DNA of 64,000 nt from Galbula dea (GCA_013399015.1 VWZX01006529.1:4532-68531); one strand, 5' to 3'; shown: positions 12,601 through 23,868, counted from the stretch's first letter. The notes: a model not told the origin generated them from the letters alone. A program made the numbers and translations.

Positions 12601-15600
12601 CTTTTCCTGTAGGCTGCAGTGTTGAGGAGACATTTTACAGCAGCCATCACCTCCCCAGGATTAGAGATGTCAGTTCTTTGGTGGTATCCTTTATTCAGGG
12701 GTTTCTGCAGCCTGCTAAGTCTCTGCAACCTGACTTCACAGCTTCTGGGAACGTGTAGGTTCATGGGGACATCCTGACAAGTCACAAAGGTCCTTTGGCA
12801 AGGGGAAGATGTCCTAGTTTTTCAGGTACCAAACCCAAGATACTGCCTGACACTGTTGGCAGCTGAAATGCCAGATGGAGATAGGCTTTCCTTCTTCCTT
12901 TTCTTTGTGGCTTATCCATTGTGATTAATTATCAGGGGTGATTAGTAGCTAGTTAGTGTTCACTGCTGCAGTGTATCAAGCCTCTACAATGTTTGAGTCT
13001 GGTGTTCTTTGAGAAGCTTCTCTGTGTCTCAGTGCCTGGCTGCATGAGACACCTCCCTCGATGGATCTCAGAGTGCTCTTGGTTCTGGTCCTTCAGTGTG
13101 AAAACTGCTTACTTGTTTTCTGCTTTTACTGCAGCAGATTGATGATTTGTACAGCCAGTTACAGACCTGAGATGAGTCTTTTACAAAACAGGCTTAAGAT
13201 CATGGACCCAAGAGTCCCAAACCTCCTTGGCATGTGTCCCTGCTGAATCCTGCTGGCCCAGCAGCTAAGTCATTGACAGCATTTCAAGCAACTGCTGATC
13301 TCTGGTAGAAAGATCAGTGGCAAATAGCTCTGCTAATTGATTGTGCCTCCTGCTGGACCATGATCTTTTCTTCAAGGCAGACATAGATGCAAATGTCACT
13401 TTGATCAGCAAGGAAGGGACAGGTTGTCTAAAGCTGCTGAGGGGCAGAGCTCTGGGAGTGGAACCTGAGTCCTTGGTGTGTCAGGAGAGCCACGATGGTG
13501 GGGGTTAGTCACTGCTCTTGGGTGCCAGCAGTGTACAGCACTGACAGGCCTCCAGAGCAGGTGATGGCTGCTGGAACTTCCCTGGGCCCTGAGAAGATGG
13601 AGAGTGAGTTGTGTCAGGCTCTGCACTTGAGGTCTCAGTGTTGAAGGTTGCCCCTGCGGAGCCCTTGAGTCGCGGTCAGGGAGGAGATGTTCGATAGTCC
13701 CTGGGAGTGGCTGAGTTCCCAGCCTGAAACACAGCTCTGAAACCTTCCTGGGCCAGGGGGTTCAAGTCCCAGCGTGCCCAGGGACAGGCCAAGGGGCACT
13801 GGGCACCAACTGGAACCAAGGAACAGGAGGAGAAACTTGTTTGGTGTGAGGGTGTTGGAGCCCTGGCCCAGGCTTTGCAGAGAGGCTGTGGAGTCTCCTT
13901 GTGTGGAGAGATTGCCAAGGCAGCTGGAGGTGACCCTGGGCAAGCTGCTGTGGGTGCCCCTGCTGGGGAAGGGAGGTTGGCCTGGCTGATCCCCAGAGCT
14001 CCCTTCCCACCCCCACCGTGCTGGGGTTCTGTAATGGTAGGTATGATGTTAAGGCAGCTGTTTCCTAAGTAGCAAAACCAAAGCACTGAAATAAGAGAAG
14101 ATCTTGGTGACTCTTGTGTGTTCCCACCTCATTTCTGCTTGCAGTGAGCACAGGGTTGGTAGCATGTCTTGGTGGCCCAGGGGCATCTGAAGTGTAGTGA
14201 GCTTGTTCCAAGGTTACCCTTAAGTTGGGCAGAGAGATTCTGAGCAAGTCTCCAAGCTGCACCCAGGCTTTGTTTGGAACAGTAGCCAATTCTGGAGGGG
14301 ATTCTTTAAGGTGCCTAGATGAGAGTAGCTGCTTCTGTGCAGAACATGCAGATGCACTGAGCAGGCTGCATTCCCCATGGGGTTTGGCACATCTGGGACA
14401 CAAGCAGTGTGCCTGCTGAGGTGTTTGTGCTAACAGAGGAGATCAGTGTGACTGTCTGCTTGCAGAATAAGCTGTCTCTGCATATTCCTCAGGCAAACAG
14501 GCCTGGAGTCCCTGGGCAAAGCTTTCCTCTAGATAGGAAAATGGTGTAGTGACAATTCCTGTGCTCAGCTGATGTGGGCAGCATGGCACTCTAGCCACTT
14601 TGGCTGATGTGATGGCAAAACAAAGAGGTGCCTGAAGACATGCACAGCCAGAGCAGAGCTGATGCCAAACACAGATTTTTCTAGTGTTTGCCTTGTCATG
14701 CTTAACTGCTTGTGAAAGGCTGCAGCCTCCCAGTGAATGTGTGAGGCAGTCAGGCATAGTATTGCTAATGCAGACAGGCCCTGTGAGGGAAGGGAGGTCC
14801 TTACTCTGGGTAAACTTTGTCAGACCTTTTGTGTTAACCACTGCTTCTTCCTTGCTAGGCAAGGCTCTTTGATGAGCCTCAGCTGGCCAGCCTCTGCCTA
14901 GAGAACATAGACAAGAACACATCAGATGCCATCAATGCTGAGGGGTTTACAGACATTGATCTGGGTAAGCTTTTTTCCCCTCCTCCCTCTACATGCTTTC
15001 ATAACAAGCCTCAGAAGTTCTGACAGGTTAATCCTTGGCACTTCTATGGCTTCGCTGTTTTGGAGTGAGCTGTTGAACTCAGTGCCTAGAGACAAGGCAT
15101 TTGCCAAAGAGCATGCTTGCTTTCAGAAATACCCTGGAATCTGCTTACTCTGGTGCAACTTGAGTTTTCAGGGCACGATACAAAGCCCATTTCCTCTGCT
15201 GGTGTTGGCAGGTTTTGGGAGGGTGTAACTTGCCTTCTTTGGTGGAGTTGGCCTCATTCCCTGGGGCTTTTGTCAGGTTTTGGAGTGAAAAAGGTGTTGT
15301 GTTTTTGGAAGCAAGAACTGGCTGTTTGAATGATTGTGTGCAGTTTCCAAACTTGCTGGGCACAGTTAATAAACATTAAAATTCAGACTTTAACCTCCTT
15401 CTAATGAGATGGACTCTGGAGGTAACCTTCTGGCTCTCATGCTGCTTCCTTCATCCAGGCCTGACATCAAGTAAGTTGCAATTCATTCTGCTGCACTTCC
15501 ATTCCCATGCCAGTGGAATGGGCACTCTGCTGCTCCAGCCAGTTCCTTGCCTGTGGAGCGAGCAGATTTATCACCCTCAGAGGCTGCAGGCAGCACTTTC

Positions 15601-18600
15601 AGGCCTTGTTTTCCCTTCCCTCGGCTGTACAAAGGCTCCTTCTGACTAGGGCAAAGGGGGGTGGTTTGGGTTAGTGCTTGAAGCTGTCCCTCCGTGTCCT
15701 TGCAGACACCCTGGTGGCCGTGCTGGAGAGGGACACCCTGGGGATCCGGGAGGTTCGCTTGTTCAACGCCGTGGTTCGCTGGGCGGAGGCCGAGTGCCAG
15801 CGGCAGCAGCTGCAGGTGGTGCCGGAGAACAAGCGCAAGGTGCTGGGCAAGGCCCTGTCCCTCATCCGCTTCCCTCTGATGACTATCGAGGAGTTTGCAG
15901 CAGGTAACTCAACGCAGCCACTTCTGCCAACAGCCCTGCTCTTGGCTTTCTCTGAACTGCAGGGGAGCTCTTACGTGGAAGTGGATTTTCTCTGTGTGTC
16001 CTGTAGTTACTGGGATTGGAGATTATTCCCCATTCCCACTGGTGTCCCAGGCCTACTGTGGAATTGCTGATTCACTCTTGTGGTAAAGGCTGCAGTATTC
16101 CATCAGGTAGGAGCAGGTTGGGTGGTTAGATGAGAGCTGAGAGCTGAGGGCCAAGGGGGGCTCACATGCTTCATCAGGAGCAGGTTGGGTGGGAGCTGAG
16201 AGCCGGGATCCAAAGAGGGGTTCACATGCTTCATCAGGTAGGAGCAGGTTGGGTGGTTAGATGGGAGTTGAGAGCTGAGATCCAAAATGGGGTTCACATG
16301 ATTCATCAGGAGCAGGTTGAGTGGTTAGATGGGAGCTGAGAGCTGAGATCCAAAGTGGGGTTCACATGCTTCATCAGGAGCAGGTTGGGTGGTTAGATGG
16401 GAGCTGAGGGCCAAGGGGGGTTCACATGCTTCATCAAGAGCAGGTTAGATGAGATCTGAGAGCAGGGATCCAAAGGGGGGTTCACATGCTTCATCAGGAG
16501 CAGGTTGGGTGGTTAGATGAGATCTGAGAGCAGGGATCTGAAGTAGGAGCAGGTTGGGTGGTTAGATGGGAGCTGAGAGCAGGGATCCAAAGGGGGCCTC
16601 ACATGCTTTCCTTTCTAATTGTTCCAAGCATTCAAACTACACAAAGCTAATGGAGTTGCAAATCAAGGCTGATTGCAGCCTGCTCCCAAAGGGAACTGAG
16701 GATGTTTCTCCCCATCCTGTTCTTGCTGCTGCCTGTTACCCAGTACTGGTGCTGGCTGTGTCTTACTGGTGCCATTCAGAGCAGAGCCCCATAACAGGAA
16801 AAAATAACTCTGACAGTGTTCTTCCAGCTGAAGGCTTGGTGGTGGTTAGTCTGTCTCAAAGCATTTCTCAGGCTTGCATTCAGACCTTGAGCTACAAAGA
16901 TGTCTCAAGCATTTCATAGTTTTGACTAAAGACTTGTTGGGTTTTGTTCTCCTTGCCTGTTGTCTTTGCCTTCCCAGTCTGGGGATTCTCCAAGGGTTGA
17001 GAGCTGGCAGTCAGCTTCCAGAGTTTCTCTGCTGAAAGACATGGTGCAGCCACTTGCAAAACTGGAACTTGGTTTAGGCTGCAGCTTTGTGCAGAGAGAA
17101 TCAGAAAGGGTCACTGGCACCACTTGTGCTTCTGGAGGCAGAGATGGCAGTAGCTTATCCACAGCTGGTGCATGTAGTTCAAGGTGAAGAGGGAGATTAC
17201 TAAGAAACCAATCTGTGCTTGGAACTTGGTGCCCACTGGCTGTCCTGCCTGTCACAGCTGCAGCATGGCCTCAAGGGTCTGACTCTCTCCAGAAACAGCT
17301 TGGTCAGGCAGGCAGGATCCATCCATCCAGGCTGGGTAACTTCCCTGGCTTTTTTGGCACTGGGTGGAAACAGGGCACATGATTCCTCAGGGTGTGTGAT
17401 GCCCAACAGCAGCCCTGCAGCAGGGCACAGGATGATGATCCAGTCTGATGGGTGAGAGCATCCTCCCCTCTGGAGAGCATTACAGCCTCAGAGGAGTCCC
17501 TGGGTACCAAGCTCTGCAGCTGTCTGCAGATCCTGCTTAGAATCAGAATTGGTGTAAATGGAAAAGACCTTTCAGATCACTGAGTCCAACTGTTGGCCAA
17601 ATGCTGCCAGGTCACCACTAACCCATGGCCCTCAGCACCACAGCTCCAGGGCTTTTAAACCCCTCCAGGGATGGGGACTCCACCACTGCCCTGGGCAGCC
17701 TGGGCCAGGCCTTGACAACCCTTTCAGGGAAGACATTTTTCCTCATGTCCAACCTAAACCTCCCCTGGCACAACTTGAGGCTGTTTCCTCTTGTCCTATC
17801 ACTTGTTCCTTGGGAGAAGAGCCCAACCCCCACCTGTCTCCAGCCTCCTCTCAGGGAGTTGCAGAGAGTGAGAAGGTCTCCCCTGAGCCTCCTCTCCTCC
17901 AGGCTAACCAAGCCCAGTTCCCTCAGCTGCTCCCCACAACACTTGTGCTCTAGACCCTTCCCCACCTTCCCTGCCCTTCTCTGGCCACACTCCAGCACCT
18001 CCATGTCCTTCCTGGAGTGAGGAGCCCAGAACTGACCCCAGGATTCCAGGTGTGGCTGTTCTGTCTTACTGGGAGGAATGTGTTCGTTCTGGCATATTTG
18101 GATTGAATCCTTTGAGCTGAGAATGTCAGTGCCCCTCCTCCTCCTGTCTGCCACAACTGCCTGTTCCACTCAGACCTTTGGTTAGTCTTCTTGCTTCAAG
18201 AGAAACTCCTCAGTCTTCTCCATCCACTTGAACCTAAAAGACTACCAAAAGAACCCCCAAAGCTGGGAGGCTGAGCTGGTCAGTTGCTCCTTAAAGAAGG
18301 GACTGCCTTGAAACTGCTGCAGCTTTGTCCTTTTGCTGAGTTTCTGAGTGACTCTGGGTTTCTTTGGTGGTCACAGCAGAGGAAGGCAAGGGAAACCACT
18401 CCCTTTGACACCCCCCCCCCCCAAGAGGAGATAAAAGAAAGGAGGGTTTCTACAGGCAGTGGTTTCTTTGGTTTCTTGTATAATCTGGTATCAAACCTGG
18501 AGTTTTGCATGGAAATGTTTTAACTGGCAAATGTATCACTCCCCTTAGAGCAAGTAAGATGAAACTTTAGAGAACTGGAGTGCAGCTATACAGGATAAGT

Positions 18601-21600
18601 TCAGACATGATCAGGGAGGGCTAATTTTTTGCTGAGCAAAGGATCCCTGAGCTCCTGGATCTGTTAACAATTGCCTTCTTTAAATTCCTTCATCTCTGCC
18701 TTCTGCAGCCTTGGCCCACGTTGTGCCTCTCTAACCTTGTGCTGAATTTAACCAACTACAAGTCCTTTAGGACCAGCAAGTAGCTAGGAGTTTGCTTCCC
18801 ATGTTACAGAGCAGTTAGTGCTGCTGTTTCTCCAGCATGCAGTAGTTTTGTTTCTGTTAGAAGCCTCTTGCAAATAGAGGTGCAGAGCAGCTTTGGGTTC
18901 CTAAAAGGCTAACTTCCACCCAGTTCTGCTTTGGAAAGGGTTTGAGATAGTTTCCAAAGCCTGAGTTTAGCATCACTTTGGAAAAGAACATCTAGTTCCT
19001 GGAGAGATGATGGCAGTGTGCTTCAACTCCTGCTAACATCACTAGCTTTTGTCCCTAGGTCCTACAAGAAAGGTGTTAAAAACCCCAGACAAAGCCACAG
19101 CAAAGATGAAATGCCTGAGGGAAGTGGAGGATGAAAGCAAGGCATGAGCTGAGCCACCTTTGCCTTGGCTGAAACACTCCTGTGCTTTGAGTTCCTGGTA
19201 GCCAGGTGACATTGCCTCCCACTGCCCTTATGGTGTCTTCATGGCAACGTTATGCAGCTTAGCTGTGTGGAAATCCCTCTCTTACCAGTGTTATCGTCCC
19301 CTGAGGGACTAGGGGGAGGATTAGCTGCCTGGTTTTGGCTTTGAAAGCAGCCAAGTGCATTTCAGCTCTGCAGAGCTGCTGCTTACTCACTGTCACAGCC
19401 ATGCCCCCCCACAGAGGCTCTGCAGCCCATGGTGGGGGCAGCAGCCCCTTTGTCTGCAGCAGATCCCACACGTGCTCTGCCTTTGCCCCACTCTCAGCTG
19501 CAGCTTGACCTGCAGGTCAGGTTCACCTCCTGCTGCCCCTGGCCTGATGGCATCGCTGTTTTCATGCTCCCCTGCAGGCCCTGCCCAGTCAGGAATCCTC
19601 ACGGACCGGGAGGTGGTGAGCCTGTTCCTCCACTTCACTGTCAACCCCAAGCCGAGGGTGGAGTTCATCGACCGACCGCGCTGCTGCCTGCGGGGGAAGG
19701 AGTGCAGCATCAGCCGATTCCAGCAGGTGGAGAGCCGCTGGGGGTACAGTGGGACTAGTGACAGGATCAGGTCAGCTTCTCTGCTCGTTCTGCTGCTGCT
19801 AAGAGTCGTGTGTACTGAGCTCTGAGCCTGCTCTAGACCTAAACCCACAAGGTTGCCCTGCTAGACCCTGACTGCTACCCTAGTGCCAGCCCTGGAGGGG
19901 TAAAACCAGCGCCCGGTGCCGTGACCTGCACCTGCAGCTGCAGGCTGCCACTTGGCTTCTGGCTTGGGGAAGGCTTCCAGCAAATGGAGAGGCCTCTTGA
20001 GGGATTGTTTCTCTCCTTTTCAAGTGGCTTCCTGCAGCTGTACTGGCATGTAGCAGCTGGAGTTGCCAGGTAGCTCATGGCTTCCTCCTGTGCCTGGATG
20101 TGTTGACTAACCAGTGCTCCATCAGGTTGGTTCCCTGCTCTAAGTGTAACTGTGGCTTTTGGAAGCCACTTCATCTTGCCTATTTGAGGCAGGGGTTAGG
20201 ATAAAATGCTTTCTGTGCCTGCTTTCCTGCTAATATCTAGTTTGTTTAGACCTGAGCTTGTAGAGGAACAGCCAAGCCCAGTCACAGTGACAGAGACGTG
20301 GAGCTGTGGCATGGCAAAGGGGGGGTTTGCCAGCCTGGTGTGACCAGGCAGTTAGAGCAAGACAGGAGGTGATCAGGAAGCCTTGGTTATTTCCTGAGCC
20401 ATCTTTGACTTGGGTGGAAAGGGAACTGGCATTAGTAGAGTTCTTCAAAATTGTGAAGCTTTTTTGTTGCTGTTTCAGCAGTGGAGCTGTTGGCTGGGCC
20501 TCCTGCTCCAGTCAGCCTTTACAGGAGGAGCTGCTGGCTCCAAGCACTTACTGCTCTCAGATCTAACGTTCAGAGACCTTTTAGAGCTTGTATTTGACTT
20601 GAAATTCAGCCTCTGGCAGCGTCAGGGTCAGTCTTCAGCAAGGCTTGTGGGCAGTTTCAACACAGAGTATTTTATGCTGGTTGCAGAGCAGTGGCTTCTT
20701 GCCTGCCACAGAGATGTTCCTGGAACACTCAGCACAGCTGAAGCAATCATGTTGGCAGTTTGGCAGGCACTGGGGCTTTCTGCTGCCTGGGAAGATGGAG
20801 CTGTAGCAGGGCAGTGTGGTGAATTCCCTTCCACTTGGTGCCTTAGGCACATGTGTTCAGGAGCTGTTGAATCTTGTTTTCTACCCTTGGGTAGATCTTG
20901 AGCACAGCCAAATCACACAGATGCCCAGGAGCACATCCACAGTTCTGTTCCAGTGCTCAGCAGTGACATAGCTGGTGATGTCTTGATGCTGCTGCTGCTC
21001 TGTGAGTGGGCACTGCTCCACCCTCTGCCTGCATGATGGCTTTGGGTGCTGACATCATGCTGCAGTCTCAGTAGGCTTCCAGAGCCTGAAGCTCAGTGTT
21101 GGGGTTGTGCAGCTTTGTATTTGACATGAGCAAACAAAACTCTTGCCAGCCCATGAGGACAGCCCAAGGTGTAAGCTTGCAGGTGATGGTGTCTCTGAAG
21201 GATTTTGTTTCTTGGGAAGAGTTGCACTGGAAACTGTGGTGTCTGATGAAACCATAGGTCTGAAATGACAGTGAGTGAAGATATTTGTGTATCACCCTTG
21301 TACTGAAGCCATGGCAAGTTGGTCTGACTTTCTTGCTCTGTTCCTGCAGGTTCTCTGTGAACAAAAGGATATTTGTAGTTGGGTTTGGATTGTATGGATC
21401 CATACATGGGCCAACGGATTACCAAGTAAACATACAGGTAAATCCCTCTGCTGCAGGACAGACCTGTGCTGCTGTAAGGACTGCTGTGACCCTTTCAGTC
21501 AGTGCACAACAGAATCTGAAGTCAGAAGGGACTGTGTGTGTGTCCTAGGCAGGGTGTTGGCAGATGTAGTGAGGGCCAGATGGGGCACTGGGGATCAGAG

Positions 21601-23868
21601 GGATTATTGCTGCCTGCGTCACTGCAGAGTCTCCCCCAGCCCCCTCAGCCTCTGGAAACACATCACACAGTGCTGTGACGCACTTGGGGAGCAAGCTGTC
21701 TGTGTTCTCCCTCTCTGAGGCCACTTGTGCCTTGCAGGTGCTGCAGCAGCAGTTGGGAGCTGCAGCAGGGCTTGGGCTGGCTTGCTCTGAGCTGTGCCAG
21801 TGCAGTGGAGCAGCCACAGTTCAAGCAGGCATGAGGAAATAAGGAGTTGCTCTGTCTGTGCTACACCTGTGCGGTGCTGATGTGAATCCTCATGCTGCCA
21901 GTGTCTGTTGGAGGTAAGAAGCAGGACTGAGGGAGACTCAGTTGTCTAAAGTCCATTCTGATCTTGTTTAAAGACTGGGGTGTGCCCAGTGGCCAAGAAG
22001 GCCAAGAGCATCCTGGCTTGGATCAGCACTAGGGTGGCAGCAGGACTGGGGCAGGGATTGTCCTCCTGGGCTGGGCACTGGGGAGGCTACACCTGGAATC
22101 CTGGGCTCAGTTTTGGGCTCCTCACTTTAAGAAGGACATTGGGGTGCTGGAGTGTGTCCAGAGAAGGGCAAGGAAGATGGGGAAGGGTCTAGAGCACAAG
22201 TGTTGTGAGGAGCAGCTGAGGGAACTGGGCTTGGTTAGCCTGGAGAAGAGGAGGCTGAGGGGAGACCTTCTGGCTCTCTGCAACTCCCTGAGAGGAGGCT
22301 GGAGCCAGGTGGGGGTTGGGCTCTCCTCCCAAGGAGTAAGCTACAGGAGAAGAGGAAACAGCCTCAAGTTGTGCCAGGGGAGGTTTAGGTTGGACATGAG
22401 GAACAATTTCTTCCCTGAAAGGGTTGTCAAGGCCTGGCCCAGGCTGCCCAGGGCAGTGGTGGAGTCCCCATCCCTGGAGGGGTTTAAAAGCCCTGGAGCT
22501 GTGGTGCTGAGGGCCATGGGTTAGTGGTGACCTGGCAGTGCTGGGTAATGGTTGGACTCAGTGATCTGAAAGGTCTCTTCCAACCAAACCAGTTCTGATT
22601 CGGTGGCAGTTGGTGTGTGTGCTGTGTCTGGATGCATGTGCATAACCTTGCTCTGGATCACTGGAGAAGAACCACCCCTGGTGAAGCTGCTCCAGCATAG
22701 CACGACTGATGTGACAAGCAGAGTCCTGCAGCACTTCCTCCATAAGTGTCAGGGTCTCCTTCTTGTGCCTCTGAACTCTTGGAGGAGAAAGGCAGGTGCT
22801 GTCCTCTGCCAGGCTTCAGGGGAAGGAAGAGTTATCCTGGGCTGCCTGGGGCTCAGGCCCACAGTTGTTTGGTGTGATCAGAGCAGGGACACAAGTAACG
22901 GGGCAGTGCAGTCACAGTGGGGCTGGTCAGACTGGGGAGTCCCTCAGGGTCAGTCTGCTTCTGGAGGCTCAGGCTTGCAGCAGTGCAGGGCAGTGATCAG
23001 CTAGCTGTGGGGATTAAGCTTTCACCTGTGTCTTGCAGATCATCCACACAGACAGCAACACAGTCCTGGGGCAGAATGACACAGGCTTCAGCTGTGATGG
23101 ATCTTCCAACACCTTCCGTGTCATGTTCAAGGAGCCTGTGGAGATTCTGCCCAACGTCAACTACACAGCATGTGCTACTCTGAAGGTATGGTCCTGGGGC
23201 ACTGTGGGTGGGAGAGACGGGGTGTAAAGAGAGGTGGGAGCAGCTGCTTCAGTGCAGCCTGCTTCTGGGCTGCCTTTTTTGAGGCCTGTGGTGGGATCAC
23301 CAAGGTCTGCTCCCTGCTCCTTCACCTGGAGTTTGCCACCGGCACTCAGAGGTGGTTTTGAACTTCTCTTGCAAGTGCACAGGGAGGAACAGGTGCATTG
23401 GGGCTGGAGTGGTGGGCCGTGGTTTATGGGGGTGCACTGTCAGTGCTGCAGGCCTGGGATCAGAGCCTGCCTGCTGGGGCTTGGAGGAGTTGATGCTTAA
23501 CTGTGGAGATCTGAGTGGTTAAACCTCGTGTCAAGTTCGGAGCGAGACGAGGACTTTGCTCAGAATACCTGAGGTGCAAGAACCAGAGAGAAAAGGGAGG
23601 TGCTGAGATCTCCAGAGCTCATGGCTTGGGGCCAGACCTCCCAGCAGGGCCCTGTGGGGCTGTGATCCTTCTCTTGATCTGTTCTTGTTTCCTGTGACCG
23701 TGGCAGGGTCCAGATTCCCACTATGGAACCAAAGGACTGCGCAAAGTGATCCACGAATCCCCGACCACAGGAGCCAAAACCTGCTTCACCTTCTGCTACG
23801 CGGCTGGGAACAACAACGGCACCTCCGTGGAGGATGGACAAATCCCAGAGATCATCTTCTACACATAG
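1..23868 (+). CDS. BTBD2: BTBD2, BTB/BACK/PHR protein, 5'-truncated by window edge
   Basis: Nine exons (1-239, 7172-7291, 10982-11138, 14859-14964, 15706-15903, 19578-19770, 21350-21437, 23039-23185, 23707-23868) join in frame with GT-AG introns into 469 residues plus a TAG stop. The product matches the vertebrate BTBD2 I know along its whole length. An Ala/Gly-rich N-terminus leads into a BTB domain (about residues 52-160), a BACK-type helical region (about 170-275) and a C-terminal PHR beta-sandwich (about 300-469) ending in IFYT. Human BTBD2 is about 525 residues, so roughly 55 N-terminal residues and the start codon lie left of the window. BTBD2 and its paralogue BTBD1 are reported to bind topoisomerase I and to localise to cytoplasmic bodies. 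A cullin-3 adaptor role is inferred from the BTB-BACK layout. BTBD1 is the main alternative, but the sequence detail and the CSNK1G2 neighbour favour BTBD2. Confidence 0.96.
2397..2696 (-). mobile_element. CR1 LINE 3' fragment
   Basis: Read on the plus strand it opens with the reverse complement of the avian CR1 3' end (ggttggaagggacctta, then atcatctagttcc). It continues through the typical CR1 tail text to about 2696. It is 5'-truncated, and the left boundary is clearer than the right one. Confidence 0.9.
3009..3383 (-). mobile_element. CR1 LINE 3' fragment
   Basis: It starts at the CR1 3' signature (atcacagaaaggtttgggtg) and runs through the reverse complement of the CR1 3' region. It differs from the 2397 copy in having the segment with ctacagcaggttgctcac, which recurs in the copy at 35986. 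The two probably belong to one subfamily. Confidence 0.88.
4966..5340 (-). mobile_element. CR1 LINE 3' fragment
   Basis: It opens with atcatgggatcattaaggtt and continues with the CR1 segment containing ccagggatggtgactcc. This places it in the subfamily seen at 9372, 17538 and 44989. It is 5'-truncated, and the far end is approximate. Confidence 0.9.
7172..7291 (+). CDS. BTBD2: BTBD2 coding exon 2
   Basis: 120 nt encoding FVLAVGSAVFDAMFNGG and onwards to FLALLK, the core of the BTB fold. The acceptor AG is at 7170-7171 and the donor GTAAGC begins at 7292. The Arg and Lys codons at the two ends are split by introns. Confidence 0.96.
7292..10981 (+). other. BTBD2: BTBD2 intron 2
   Basis: A 3.7-kb intron with one CR1 fragment (9372-9925, minus) and an AAACC-rich A-tract near 10735-10810. 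I recognise no other gene-like sequence. Confidence 0.85.
9372..9925 (-). mobile_element. CR1 LINE 3' fragment
   Basis: About 550 bp in the same subfamily as the copies at 17538 and 44989. It begins with attaaggttggaaaagtccc and passes through ccagggatggtgactccacc and the cctcctcttctccaggcta segment. Short open frames inside it are pieces of the CR1 3' region. Confidence 0.92.
10982..11138 (+). CDS. BTBD2: BTBD2 coding exon 3
   Basis: 157 nt encoding [20 protein letters not shown] through NAFMLLTQ, the end of the BTB domain and the linker into BACK. The acceptor AG is at 10980-10981 and the donor GT at 11139-11140. The exon ends on a complete codon. Confidence 0.97.
11139..14858 (+). other. 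BTBD2: BTBD2 intron 3
   Basis: A 3.7-kb intron with one plus-oriented CR1 fragment (13772-14036). I see no other gene or repeat array. Confidence 0.85.
13772..14036 (+). mobile_element. CR1 LINE 3' fragment, second subfamily
   Basis: Sense-oriented. It runs from gtgcccagggacaggccaag through gtgagggtgttggagccctg to the 3' end at about 14036. The same end type recurs at 39141, 56978, 60469 and 62270 and differs from the other copies, so it marks a second CR1 subfamily. Confidence 0.9.
14859..14964 (+). CDS. BTBD2: BTBD2 coding exon 4
   Basis: 106 nt encoding ARLFDEPQLASLCLENIDKN through EGFTDIDL, the first part of the BACK-type region. The acceptor AG is at 14857-14858 and the donor GTAAGC begins at 14965. 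The Asp codon at the 3' end is split G|AC. Confidence 0.96.
14965..15705 (+). other. BTBD2: BTBD2 intron 4
   Basis: A 741-bp intron of unique-looking sequence with no CR1 or tandem repeat that I can see. Confidence 0.85.
15706..15903 (+). CDS. BTBD2: BTBD2 coding exon 5
   Basis: 198 nt encoding TLVAVLERDTLGIREVRLFN through LIRFPLMTIEEFAA, the second part of the BACK region. The acceptor AG is at 15704-15705 and the donor GTAACT begins at 15904. It is clearly richer in GC than its flanking introns. Confidence 0.97.
16101..16613 (+). repeat. Minisatellite, about 8 units of 55-72 bp
   Basis: Each unit contains gagcaggttgggtggttaga, a ga/gctgagag stretch, a gatccaaag or gggccaag variant, and ttcacatgcttcatcagg. 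Units differ by short internal deletions (for example loss of ggtggtt, or presence of an extra gta), giving lengths of about 55 to 72 bp. Two units carry an extra GTA, creating a CAG|GTAGGA match to a splice donor (GT at 16107 and 16238). Confidence 0.92.
17538..18053 (-). mobile_element. CR1 LINE 3' fragment
   Basis: About 515 bp, starting agaatcagaattggtgtaaa and then following the same text as the copies at 9372 and 44989, ending near the aggattccaggtgtgg segment. It is minus-oriented and 5'-truncated. Confidence 0.93.
18411..18422. repeat. Poly-C homopolymer
   Basis: Twelve consecutive C between tttgaca and aagaggag, inside BTBD2 intron 5. The length may vary between individuals or be miscalled. 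Confidence 0.9.
19578..19770 (+). CDS. BTBD2: BTBD2 coding exon 6
   Basis: 193 nt encoding PAQSGILTDREVVSLFLHFT through SRWGYSGTSDRIR, the linker and the start of the PHR domain. The acceptor AG is at 19576-19577 and the donor GTCAGC begins at 19771. The final Arg codon is split AG|G. Confidence 0.97.
19771..21349 (+). other. BTBD2: BTBD2 intron 6
   Basis: A 1.6-kb intron with no CR1 or tandem repeat seen. A 163-codon open frame at 20410-20901 has no recognisable family and I read it as chance. Confidence 0.85.
21350..21437 (+). CDS. BTBD2: BTBD2 coding exon 7
   Basis: 88 nt encoding FSVNKRIFVVGFGLYGSIHG and PTDYQVNIQ, a hallmark stretch of the PHR domain. The acceptor AG is at 21348-21349 and the donor GTAAAT begins at 21438. 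Confidence 0.97.
21438..23038 (+). other. BTBD2: BTBD2 intron 7
   Basis: A 1.6-kb intron, more than a third of which is one plus-oriented CR1 (21985-22600). I see no gene in the rest. Confidence 0.85.
21985..22600 (+). mobile_element. CR1 LINE 3' fragment, sense to BTBD2
   Basis: About 615 bp in sense orientation. It starts in gtggccaagaaggccaagag and passes through ctggagtgtgtccagagaag and the block with ggtttaggttggacatgagg. It ends at ctgaaaggtctcttccaacc. It is one of the longer and best preserved copies of the main subfamily here. Confidence 0.94.
23039..23185 (+). CDS. BTBD2: BTBD2 coding exon 8
   Basis: 147 nt encoding IIHTDSNTVLGQNDTGFSCD through NVNYTACATLK, part of the PHR domain. 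The acceptor AG is at 23037-23038 and the donor GTATGG begins at 23186. Both ends are on codon boundaries. Confidence 0.97.
23186..23706 (+). other. BTBD2: BTBD2 intron 8
   Basis: A 521-bp intron of unique-looking sequence with no repeat recognised. Confidence 0.85.
23707..23868 (+). CDS. BTBD2: BTBD2 coding exon 9 with stop
   Basis: 162 nt encoding GPDSHYGTKGLRKVIHESPT through DGQIPEIIFYT and a TAG stop at 23866-23868. The acceptor AG is at 23705-23706. The C-terminus matches vertebrate BTBD2 almost residue for residue. Confidence 0.97.
   Translation, partial: GPDSHYGTKGLRKVIHESPTTGAKTCFTFCYAAGNNNGTSVEDGQIPEIIFYT

Larger units (their letters stand above)
15904..19577 (+). other. BTBD2: BTBD2 intron 5
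   Basis: A 3.7-kb intron holding an eight-unit minisatellite (16101-16613), one minus-oriented CR1 (17538-18053) and a 12-C homopolymer (18411-18422). I recognise no gene. Confidence 0.85.

Noticed and set aside
17558..18169. Open frames of 131-183 codons on both strands
   Set aside because: They lie in the CR1 fragment at 17538-18053. The same peptides recur at other CR1 copies in the window.
19059..19147. Possible extra BTBD2 exon after an acceptor-like ttgtccctag, with a Lys-rich frame
   Set aside because: The frame ends in a stop with no convincing donor. Exons 5 and 6 join in the right phase into conserved protein without it.
20410..20901. 163-codon plus-strand open frame in BTBD2 intron 6
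   Set aside because: No recognisable family, and the exons on both sides join correctly without it. It is best explained as chance.
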